Source: Mansonella perstans
Taxonomy: Eukaryota; Nematoda; Chromadorea; Rhabditida; Onchocercidae
DNA: 64,000 nt
Direction of reading: 5' to 3'
Assembly (NCBI GenBank): GCA_037074765.1
Contig: JBAMDO010000206.1
Span: 1 to 64,000 of the forward strand
Under the pieces are notes generated by a model. The model was not told the origin of the DNA. It did no database searches and worked only from the letters and a program-made list of their open reading frames with translations. Each line of letters begins with the position of its first letter. Position 1 is the stretch's first letter. Positions 27,399 through 37,756 of this stretch are shown here, one piece after another. The translations under genes and the position numbers were made by a program.

Positions 27399-30300
27399 TC
27401 ATGCATCCGTTGAAGTTGGCTCAGTATTAACGGCTGAAGCTGAACCGCTTGGAGCTGCTGCTGTTGTTGCTGATGCTTCCACTGGTGGGGACGATGAGCT
27501 ACCTACTGTTGCTGCTCCTAAAAATCGACATTGTTGTAAGCAGAAACTACATGTAAAAATTTCACACAAGTATGAATCCTTCAGTAAAAGTTTTCTTCCA
27601 ATATTTACCAAACAGAAATCAAACAAGTTTAAATAAATCTAGTAACATAAAAAATGTCAAACCTCTTGCTGAGTTTTGAGGTAAAAGAGTAGCATTAAGA
27701 CTCGGTTCGATGCGCAACTCTTGTTCTGAGAAATCGAAAATTGGTGGCACTGATCTACCATTTGGTAGCTTACAATTAGGATGGCGTAACTCATCGAAAA
27801 ATGTATGAGCGCACGCTTGAAGTGGTGACAACCGAGCATTAGGTGTATATTCCAAAAGACGTGAAACGAGATCGACCGCTTCCGAGGGAGTGCGTGGACG
27901 AAATACCTGAAATTTCGGGTTTTCATTTTCATGGACGAAACACCTGTTTCGAGTTTTCGCACTGCCATATGACTGCTGAATAATACAGGATTTAATTATG
28001 AAAGTATCGACAATAATGTCAAGATGAATGACAGCAGCGATTCTACTTTCGAAATATTGATCCATAAAACCAAGTTAATGCACTAATAAACATACGCGTT
28101 GCCAAGGATTAGCTCTGATTTGTGGGAATCTGAAATCAGTATAATTTGGATTCATCTGCTGTATTTGATCACGCGTGGGTGTACCCAACACTTTAATGAT
28201 TTCAACGAGCTGATCCACACCTGAGTCGCCAGGGAAAATTGGCTGCCCCAGCAGAAGCTCTGCAAGTACTGTTCCTGCTGACCAAACATCTGAAATCAAA
28301 AACTTCAATGACAATATAATTCAAATGTTTCTTTTTTTTATAACAACGTTGTAATGAAAAAACCAAATATGTATCTAAAAATTTTACCAATGCTCGTTGT
28401 ATAGTCTGTCGCACCAAATATCAATTCAGGAGCACGATAGTAACTAAAAATACAATAGCAATTGCAGATCGAAAAAAATCGAATCAAACAAAAATGAATT
28501 AAAAAACAATATAACATACGTCAGCATAACAACTTGGTAAAAGTACCGAGAACAAATGTAGGACACATTGGGTTCTCCTCTGACAAGATGTTTTGCAGAA
28601 CCGAAATCACAAAGCTTCAGCACTGCTGAATCTGGATCAAGCAATAAATTCTGCGGCTTGATATCTCGATGACAAACACCCAAATTGTGAATATAAGCTA
28701 ATGCTCGGAATAACTGATACATATATAGCTGAAACACAAATACTTCCGAATACTTTATGGACCAAACTTGCTATTTCGACACAAGTTAGTGAAAGGAAAA
28801 AAAAATATAAATAATTGCAAATCAGAATCTTTTATACGAAACCTTTATGTAAAGCGCTGGTATTATTTGTCGCTGTTTTGAATAATGCCGTGCAACACGA
28901 TAAACAGTTTCTGGTATATACTCCAGTATGAGGTTTAAGAACAAGTCATCTTTCTGAAAAAAATCGAAATCAGTCATTTTCTACTTGATTAGAAGAAAAA
29001 CAGTAAACTAGAAACTAGAAGAAAAAAAACTGCCAATCTGTAATTAAGCTAAATGGTCTGGATTGAAGTATCTGATTAAGTGTCCCACCCATCAACAGAG
29101 ATGCTTTAAAAATATACATAATCAGACAGATGTGCAGCTCAAAATATCTGTAAAAGGATCGGTAGTAAGTTACACAAAATGAAATACCTTTTCCCCACTG
29201 GAATAAAAGAAATATTTCAATTTTACAATATTTTGGTGCTCCAATTTGCGCATTATTTGCAGTTCGCGATTCTGAAAAACTTCATCTTTAATGATCATTT
29301 CTAAGTTCAAAATCTATTAACCATCCAATGAATGATTAAATAGTTACATCAGAGTTCTGCCAATAAAAATACAATTTTGACAACACAAATTACGACCTCC
29401 AATGATCTAATAAGCATTTTAAACTAAGGAACAAGAAAAGAAAACTTATCGATCGAGTGTAGGCTGTATGCCTAGGAGGCCATAAGCCTCAACAATAGAA
29501 ATGGGAAATTTTACAACAATAATCACATAAACAGAGTACATTTATTTGCCTAAATCCTTCCATAAAATTCTTTTCCTAATATTCTAATATTCAACGCTCC
29601 ATTATGGGCAAAAAAAGCTTTGCAATCCAACGAAAAACTTGTAATCATCACTTGTAATCAATTTAACTTATAATCATCAAAAAGAAAAACACCATCTAAT
29701 GACAAAAAATCCCAAAGTTATAGTACATCACTACCGATATCATTGATTGCAAGCTAGATTTACCTTGAACCTTTTATCCTGCAAAACTTTCTTAATTGCG
29801 ACAAGTTCATTGGTATCAGCAAGTCTGGCAAGATAAACCACTCCGAAAGAACCATTGCCTATTACCTGGAAATAGCATATCATTGAAATAAAAGTACTTC
29901 GAAAAACAAAAAAAACGTCATGTTAACACTTATTTCGAAATTTCCATTAAAATTCGGCACTGTTAAATTTTGTCTCACACTGCCAATGTAGTTATACGAA
30001 TTTCATTTTCTTTAATGATAGTTCCTTTAGCTGAAAAACTCTAACTCTCACTAGGATAAAGGCTAAAAGAAAGCGCATATCACGAAACTCTGAAATGAAG
30101 CACTGCTTACAAAACTTCAGACGTATCATTATCCACTAATGGCAGATGATAATTTTGATTTTTCTCATCCAAACAAACGAAAAATCTGTACATCCTGAGA
30201 ATCAAAAGACATGAGAGGAAATTTTCTACACAATGCTGATATGTAGATAAATTTATTTCACTGTTCCCAGGATTAGAAATAAATCCTAGTACTACTTTCT

Positions 30301-30439
30301 GCTCTAGTAAAAAATTCGAATAAGCGACCTTAGTATCGGAGTACTGTACTTCAACTTGGCGATCCGGCCCATAACCAGGTGTAGCAACCACAGTAGTTAT
30401 TCGATTATCCGCTTTCGACGAGAACAACTGTTTACTCAT
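27399..30439 (-). CDS. gsk-3: Glycogen synthase kinase 3 (serine/threonine kinase)
   Basis: Exons on the minus strand: 30439-30329, 29865-29764, 29271-29188, 28953-28843, 28728-28547, 28443-28388, 28289-28096, 27906-27663 and 27517-27399 (stop TGA). They total 400 aa with all phases closing. Seen: glycine loop [10 protein letters not shown] (residues 38-47), catalytic Lys62 (VAIKK), HRDIKPQN with Asp158, DFG at 177-179, and activation-loop Tyr193 in SYICSRYYRAPE. The primed-substrate pocket is R73, R157 and K182. These align with human GSK3-beta by a constant offset of 23 residues. The family phosphorylates pre-primed substrates and works in Wnt/beta-catenin, insulin and embryonic polarity pathways, in cytosol and nucleus. 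The N-terminus is short, so the Akt-regulated Ser9 segment is absent. The C-terminal tail is Ala/Ser/Thr/Pro-rich. A TTTGCAG at 30480-30474 could be a spliced-leader site. Confidence 0.97.
29470..29492 (+). repeat. Solitary copy of the GGAGGC-ATAAGCCTC hairpin repeat
   Basis: GCCTAGGAGGCCATAAGCCTC followed by AA lies in gsk-3 intron 2 (29272-29763) and matches the tandem copies at 22282-22380. This shows a dispersed element rather than one local tandem array. Confidence 0.65.
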
Positions 30440-33400
30440 TTTTGTTATCAAAATCAATGAATGGAACGATCAGCTGCAAACTAGTCCTAGTTTTAAATAA
30501 TGGTAGTACATGCACATTTGGAAATAAACACGGTGCTTCATAAGCAAAATCCATTTTCCACAACTTTTCTTTTCACAAATCTATTCTTGAGAAAGACGCA
30601 TGAAATAATGTATAATAAATTCGAAATATTCATAAGCTTGAACTTTCAACCCCAAAAAATGATATCACAATGTGCTACAATTCATCACTTTTTCACAGTG
30701 TGCCGTTTTTGACAACTCTATACGGTGATCTAACCAAAGAAAAAAGTATACAAGATCTAGGAGAAATGGTTTCCAAAATTCTTTAATTCGTAATTCAACT
30801 TCCAAATGTTGAGACCAAAATACAATTCAAGCATTGTTCTAGTTGGTGAAACAGTACTTGAATTTGTTCCACGAAGTGATAAATTCATAAATATTGCAAT
30901 GTATGTTAGGAGATAAGTGAAGGGTAAATAAAAAGTAAACATACGTGCAATGTAGTTAGAATGATGGTGCCAATAAGGTATATAAAATGCCGCGTTCAAC
31001 TGTCACCAAAATTGTTAGTGCGTCGTTAGTGGATTACGGATTTGGAAGACTTAATTTTTTCCAGTCGAGGTATATTTTCACAGCCACATGTCTTTCATAT
31101 AGTAATCTGCAATTTATGCAGTAAGCTTTCACATCTCTTTTACATCGTATCGTAGATGAATAATCTTTTTTTGGGAAATCATGCTAAAAGCATTCAGTCA
31201 TTTCAAGAATCAAAACGATAATGATCTAACTGATAATGATAAGTATTCCGCAATCAGAATAAAGATAATCTGGTGTGGTTACGAAACAATAATCCATGCA
31301 TGGTGTTTCAGTGATAATAGCTTCATGGATCGAAATGCAACATTTAAATTAACAATTGGATTCATTTTTTATGTCCTTTAATAACTACTTTGTTTTTTAG
31401 CAGCACTTTCGAAAACGTGACTACTCCGATAAATTATTACAGTTCGAAATTGTATGAAAAAAGTTCACCAAAAATTAATGATAAATCAGCCTTGAAGGAA
31501 CACCTGTTATCGCTTTTAATATTATTTCCGTAAAATTAATTGCGGTAATAACCTGGGTCAATTTCATTTGAATCACTCAGTTATTAACAGTGATAACAAC
31601 AATAATGACAATAAAAAAAAAAAAAAAAAAAAATCATTGAATACTTTAAAACACAAATTGGTAATATGAAACAACTACTGCATTATATAATTACACATCA
31701 TCACATCAATCTTTCTTATAACAAACTTAACTATGATTTGATTTAATTATTCGAACTTAAACTAAAATTAAATAAATACCAATCTTATTTGCCTAATTCT
31801 TTCCACAAATATCACTATATATTACTCTTTCATCGTTATGGAAAAATTTCTTTATGACAAATACATGGAAAAAACAAAAAAAAACTGAAAAATTGTCATA
31901 CGAAATTAAATATAAATAATCATAAAGAAACAATGAAATGCTATCGTTGTATTATCATTCTGTTGATGTAAAATCAAATTTTAAGAATGAAATAAATAAT
32001 TAAAAAGGGAAAGATGAGAAAAGGACCAGCTGCTGGGCCAAAAATAATCAGTCTCACTTCTCAGGCACATCTGTCATCCTCCTCATCCTTTCCAACACAT
32101 TCATCAGCTGATGTGAAGCTTCCTATCGCTTTGTGGGTTTGTGGGCAATTTGCGAATGTAACCAATGGACTATCCTGTTTATAGGTGGTTCGTGTAGTCG
32201 GTTATTTCGGTATATTCCGCAGAATCCCCATAGATCGGTTATTCTTTTATCTCACCGAAATATTTATGTGGTATCATCATTAGCGGAAAAAAAAGGATAA
32301 ATTTTTTCGCGGAAAAGAAGATTCCCGATAAGAAAAATGTTGGGGACAATTTCATTCAGTACACAAATAAAATCCATCACAAAAATGCCTGTTGTTACAA
32401 TGTGACACAAAATTGTTACCTTCCGGATACCTTGGAGAAGGATGTAAAGTATTTATCATAATACCCGAAAAGTAATTATGTTCTGTTTTGTCGGCCCATT
32501 GCCATGCAAAACTCCGGAAGCTACCTTGTTAATTCACTCAACACTTTTTCTATCCTGTATGGGTTGTGATGTAACATCGATGAACCAGTTTTCAGTGGGT
32601 TCCTTTCTTTTGCCTTCTTTGGGAATTTTAAAATCACAAAATTATCGTTTCTTTTTTTTCACTTTGTTTTAAATTCGTGCACTTACTGAAATATTAGAAT
32701 ACAATAACAAGATGTGTACCGGCCAGACGACAATTTGAGAAGGGTTGTTTGGAAATAATGGGATGAACTTAGGTTGAAAAAAGAAAAACCTTGAAGTACA
32801 ATGCAATACAATGCTTATTTACCGCAGTATACTTGTGATTATCGCGTGCACTGATTACACTGTTATACTGCTTCCGATTTGATGAAGATATCGAAAAATC
32901 GAACTGATCAAGTCTGAGTTGGGATAGCACCTCTTATATTGGGCTTAAAGTTTCGGCCAATTCTACAGAAACTCAGAAATGGACAATAAACATGATCCGC
33001 TTAAATCGCTTTCGATACCACTTATTGCTATTGTAGAATGGAATGTCAGCCGTTTATTTTGTAACAAAGGAAGCAAAAACTTTAGTTTTTATTGTTGCAG
33101 TATTGATTGCTAAGTTCAGTGATAATATTCAAACATAGATATGCAAAATAGCTGCATTGGAGAAGTTGATCATGCTGGAATGGGAATTTTCGGTTGAAAA
33201 ATATACCTCTGTTGTCAAATTTAACAGTACCTAACCTAAGGAAAATTTCACTGAATAGCAAAATTACTAAACATGCCTATTTCATTAAGGTCTCTCTTGC
33301 TGTCTCTTATCCTTGAAAGCACCAACACTTATATAAGTTATATATACTGATTCTTAATATGTAACTAGTCCATTATTCATATATTGAGAGGTCAACCCTT

Positions 33401-33938
33401 CTATCGTTCCCAGTTCTCTTTACGCACGCACCCCTGTTTTCTCAATCTATTTACGGAGAACAACGAAACGGACGGTCACTGGGCGAACTGAAACCCGAAA
33501 CTGTCGAAAGATCGCAAATAATGAGGATACAGTTAGTCTTGTCGTCACAGGATATCTTTTAATCGCAACAGTAAAATCCGATAAGGGAAATTCATTCTGC
33601 CCACAAAAAAAAAACTAATTAAGAGTATTTCGTAGTAACCATAACCCTCTTTGTATATTCTAAAAAGCTCTTCAAATTAATCTAGCTTACACAAATACTC
33701 TTAATTAAAAAAGCACGTTTTACCACTTAAATTTGTGTATAGGTAATATATTGGCTGGTTACTTTCAGTGATAATATTTATCCTAGCAGTCCCTGTACAA
33801 TGGAACAAATTTGAAAAACGAAAGACGAGTCCGTGTGTCTGCAATACTCATGAAAGATATAAAGTAAACAATTTCATCCTACAAAGTTAAAATTCCATTA
33901 GAAACATTGCATTTGATTAAATTACATTTTGATTAAAT
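30440..33938. other. Intergenic region upstream of gsk-3, downstream of actl-1
   Basis: About 3.5 kb that should hold the gsk-3 promoter and the actl-1 3'UTR. The base composition is clearly less AT-rich around 32010-32200 and 32700-33500 than in the window at large. No multi-exon gene could be assembled. A short A-tract lies at about 31613-31633. Confidence 0.5.
32014..32184 (+). CDS. Small ORF of unknown status (56 aa)
   Basis: ATG to TAG encodes 56 residues including LSSSSSFPTHSSADVKLPIA and a WVCGQFANV stretch, with a composition unlike local AT-driven frames. The opposite strand is also open over about 32061-32208 and ends SADECVGKDEEDDRCA. At most one strand is likely real. No signal peptide, domain or neighbouring exon was recognised, so this may be a regulatory island rather than a gene. 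Confidence 0.2.
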   Translation: MRKGPAAGPKIISLTSQAHLSSSSSFPTHSSADVKLPIALWVCGQFANVTNGLSCL

Positions 33939-36735
33939 TCAATCCTTCGCAAATAGTTTGCGAAACAGCTGCACATGATTTGCGGGAAATTCATACACCA
34001 GTGTGCTCTTGGCCCAGCCAAGCGGAAGCATATCACGTCCTGTTCCCTGAAATATCAAGAACCATTTATCGGCAAACCAAAAAAAAGTTTATAAATGAAT
34101 GATCATAAATTACAGATCCTTACCTTCTTATTGCTAAAAAACTTCAGTAAAGCCGTTTTAAGATTGCCATCAAACCATTACATGGATAAATCCTCTACAG
34201 ACAGCACAGTGCCAAACCGTACAATCCACCTTTAAGGATGAATTGTCGGTCGATCGGATCGACTGACCGTAGCTGCCAAGAAATATCCTTTTGGACTTAG
34301 CTTTCCGGACATTTGTCCTTCGTTCTTTCGTCCCTTGTATCATGAGGAAAGCTCGCAGTACCGAAGTACGGAAAACAGGAACTTTTACTAAGCCTTACTT
34401 ACGTCATACACATAAATATAAACAATTGAAAAACAGTTCGTCCTTTGTTACCTGGAAAACTACAGCACAAAACCGTTGGTTACTTCCCTGCTCCATGAAT
34501 TCACCATTCATAAGTTTATGCAAATATTGCTTCACCGTCACTGTTTGTTCACCCCCATTTGATTTTAACATTCCCATATAATCATCCGTAAAAACACAAA
34601 CAATATAGGATGCCTGGATTGAATAAATTTCGTTTATTAGTCAAGAGAAGATAAAAAGAACCGGGCAACTCTCACTATCATTTATAAAGAAATGGAAAAT
34701 AATTGGGGAAAAAAACTGAAAACAAGAAAGACTGAGCATAAAAATTTTAATTCAAATGTGAAAAATAACTTGGCACAACTGCAACCAAAAGATTGTGGGA
34801 AGAGTGTGAATATGATTTTATTTTGTAACTGCCCGATTGAATGAACAGTTCTTAATACTACTGGGCAAACTTGGAATCATTTTTAAATGGTTAAACACTG
34901 CGAAGTAACTTACGTCAGCAAATAAAGTGTGTAAACCTTCCAACTGGCAGCTTGCTTCCAGATAGTCCTCAATATCAAATGTTAACATGCTGATCCGCTC
35001 AGCTTGCTTCCTGAAATAAATAAAAGGATTATAGAAAAGTATTGTTAATCATCTTATTAACTTTTTTTTGGTCAGCAAACCCATACATTCCAAATTTCAC
35101 AGAATGAGTTGATAAAATCTGAAAATAAAAACATATTTGATACTTCCCCAGTTATAAAAGTGAACGAAATATTCTCAGGTTATTTATTATATTTTTTTTT
35201 TTTTTGATAAAATAAAACCATTTTATTGACTAACTGGAGTAAACTGAGAAAATACCTCAAGTTTTTCAGAAACCATTTATAATTTTTTCGCAGTGCAACA
35301 CTTGTGATAAATTCATGATGGGTCACCAAAATGACTGTAAAACAAACTTTCACATTCTTTCACAGAAATATCTTCCGATTTTTGAGATATTTTAAGACAG
35401 AAACTTGAATTACACGCTGCTTGCATAAAAAGAGTTTCCATTATATGTTGCTTGCGTTATTGTTTAATGACAGTGGAAAATTACATTTCTGGTTGCTAGT
35501 TACAACACTGATATTCGACGCATTAGGGCGTATAAAATTACTGGACGAAGCATCTGGATATGTAAGGACACTGTTTTTTTCTGCATTCACGAACGCACCT
35601 GTAAACAGATGCCATCGATTTCACGATGGAAGTGAAGCTGTTCAAATGTTTCACAAGTGAAAACTAAACAAACCTGAATCAGAGCTCAATGTTTCCACAT
35701 TACTACCGGTTCCCATTATACTCTCAAGATAAGGTTGGAGTGATAAAAGTGCGTCGACTCGATTAATTTTTGCTAATACATTAAGTAGATTCCTTAAAGG
35801 ACGATGAGAAACTTCTCGTAGCACATCTGCAGTTGGATTTCCAGACATTCGTAAGTGCTGGAAATGAGTTTTCCAAACAAAAAAGTTAATAATTTCATAA
35901 CAGCCAAATAAATAAAGCTTCCAAAAACGTCATGAATCACTATAAATTAATACAGACTTCCCATAATGGTTAACAAAATCATACAAACCATAATTTTGCT
36001 ATTAGGAAAACCAAATTCGGCGGCAACATACTCCCAATTCAGCATTGAGCCACGTGACGGAGGATTAAGGCAAAGTTCTACTTCCTGTAATCCATGCAAT
36101 GGTAAACCAGTAACACAGATATTTTCGGAAATTTCCGGAACTAAATCCCATGCACATGGAGGAGGACTGTTGAATGAGAACAAGGAAATCGAATCATTTT
36201 CGTTGTCCTAAACAATAATAATCTATAACTGCTCGCAATACAACACTTCACTTCATGATCATTAGTAATAATCTATGTCATAATTTTATATATTTTCTAA
36301 AAATATTTCATAGAAATACCTGATTTAATATAACAGCAGAAGCTGGATATCTGTCGGTATCTAGCTCAACGTCCAACGACACCGACTGTAGTCCAGAAAC
36401 GTCCATCAATTGTTGCAACGGATAAACAATTCCTAATTTCCGAATAAGGACTTTTGTATGAAAACATTATATATATAACAAATACACAACCAATATATAT
36501 ATATATAGTTAGATACCAACAACTATTCGATATGACTTAAAATCAAGCATTTACCACTCAAGCCGTCTCTTCTTCGATATATTTGAAAGGCATATTCGTC
36601 AGAAAATGCAAAACGATTCGAGCTGTAAAGACGAAGGCACTTTATCACCAACTAAAACAAGAGTTCTGAGCGCAGGAACCAGTTGTCGACTGGGCATATA
36701 ATACATACATCTTTGGCAGAAAGCAATTCCGACAT
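33939..36735 (-). CDS. actl-1: ACT1-like adaptor with death domain and SEFIR domain
   Basis: Exons on the minus strand: 36735-36709, 36651-36555, 36432-36320, 36207-35989, 35857-35674, 35334-35256, 35010-34914, 34613-34452 and 34046-33939 (stop TGA). They total 361 aa and every phase closes. Residues 1-110 form an N-terminal region I cannot assign. Residues about 115-197 look like a death domain (NWEYVAAEFGF, NPTADVLREVSHRP, LRNLLNVLAKINRVDALLSL). Residues about 214-355 look like a SEFIR/TIR-like domain. It has a first strand VILVTHHEF, a middle strand ASYIVCVFTDDYM, and a C-terminal block (LHKLMNGEFMEQGS, RFCAVVF, LPLGWAKSTLVYEFP) with the pattern seen in vertebrate ACT1/CIKS. In C. elegans, ACTL-1 acts with IL-17-type receptors, PIK-1 and NFKI-1 in neurons. 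By homology this is a cytoplasmic receptor-proximal adaptor. A TGTCAG near 36780 may be a leader acceptor. Confidence 0.9.
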
Positions 36736-37756
36736 AAGCCTTTAACGTTCTATTATGAGCAATACAAGTAGCAATTCAACTGACAGAGGAAGTGTGCAAA
36801 ATATTTTGATCACTTATACTGTTATTCTCTTGTAGAAGAATTACTGGAAAAATTACATTAAATAAACCGCTATATTAGTATAAGACGTTTCATATGAATG
36901 AAAATTATTGAAAAATTCAAAAAAAAAGAATATTTCAAAGATAAAATCAACACTTGATGCTATGATGATCAGCCGAACAAATTACAAATAAATGTTTATC
37001 ATTCGTATGATATGTGAATACCTTGCATAATTTATACTCCTATTCGATAAGGAATATATGTACGTAATGCGATTACAAAATTTCAGATGAACAGGTATAT
37101 TTAAAGCACAAGAAGAAAAATGCCCAACTGGACACTATAAAACAATCATCAACAATTTAATCACAATAGACTTGAATTTGACCAGTATATATAATTCAGA
37201 CATTACCGGAAGCATCAAATATTTCTGAATCTGTTTCGAGATGAAAAACCATATAAGATATCATAATTGAGCAAATATGTTGTTCAATTTACACACGGGT
37301 GGAAAGCACAACGAACATCGATAAAGTCCTCAGCCAAGAAAAATACATAAGGCAACAACTTCTGTGCACGACAAACATACAAAGTTAAATAAACAAATAG
37401 CAAAATTAACCGAGTATGTTGTGTCGATTAGAAAGACAGGACGGGAACAAAAAATACAATTACTATGATTATTAACTTATTTCTAAAAAGTGCATAAAAT
37501 TTCTGTTTTATATAAATGCGAACCGTTTGTCAAAAATACCAATATTTTTTCTTATGATTGCAATATTCATACGTGGCCTCATATTTAGAATTAACTCCTT
37601 CTTATGTATCCTTATTATTTCGGATGGTTTAAAACTTCATTTCTTTGATTTCAAGTTATGAAGCTATATAATTCATATCGCATCAAAAATACCTAGCAAG
37701 TTTTGAATGCAACCATAACTAGGCAGACAATGCGAAGAGTATACTAACTAAATGAA
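36736..37756. other. 1-kb spacer between SLC25A19-like gene and actl-1
   Basis: AT-rich sequence with no supported exon. Both flanking genes are on the minus strand, so it should carry the 3'UTR of the carrier gene and the promoter or leader region of actl-1. Whether the two genes share a transcript cannot be told from sequence. Confidence 0.6.

Noticed and set aside
28501..28546. Extension of gsk-3 exon 5 past SRY
   Set aside because: It gives FYQVVML in place of the invariant YYRAPE. Using the GTACTT donor at 28546 restores the family sequence exactly.
30757..30999. 80-aa hydrophobic frame upstream of gsk-3
   Set aside because: No splice context, no recognised family, and it sits where the gsk-3 promoter should be; insufficient support.
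32385..32476. EGF-like tail (GYLGEGCK) on the + strand
   Set aside because: Only one weak partial motif without paired cysteines or flanking exons; frames on the other strand are equally open, so likely chance.
35085..35125. Possible actl-1 exon after an AG acceptor near 35120
   Set aside because: It gives a stop after a few codons in the required phase. Joining 35256 directly to 35010 restores a clean frame through the SEFIR-like domain.
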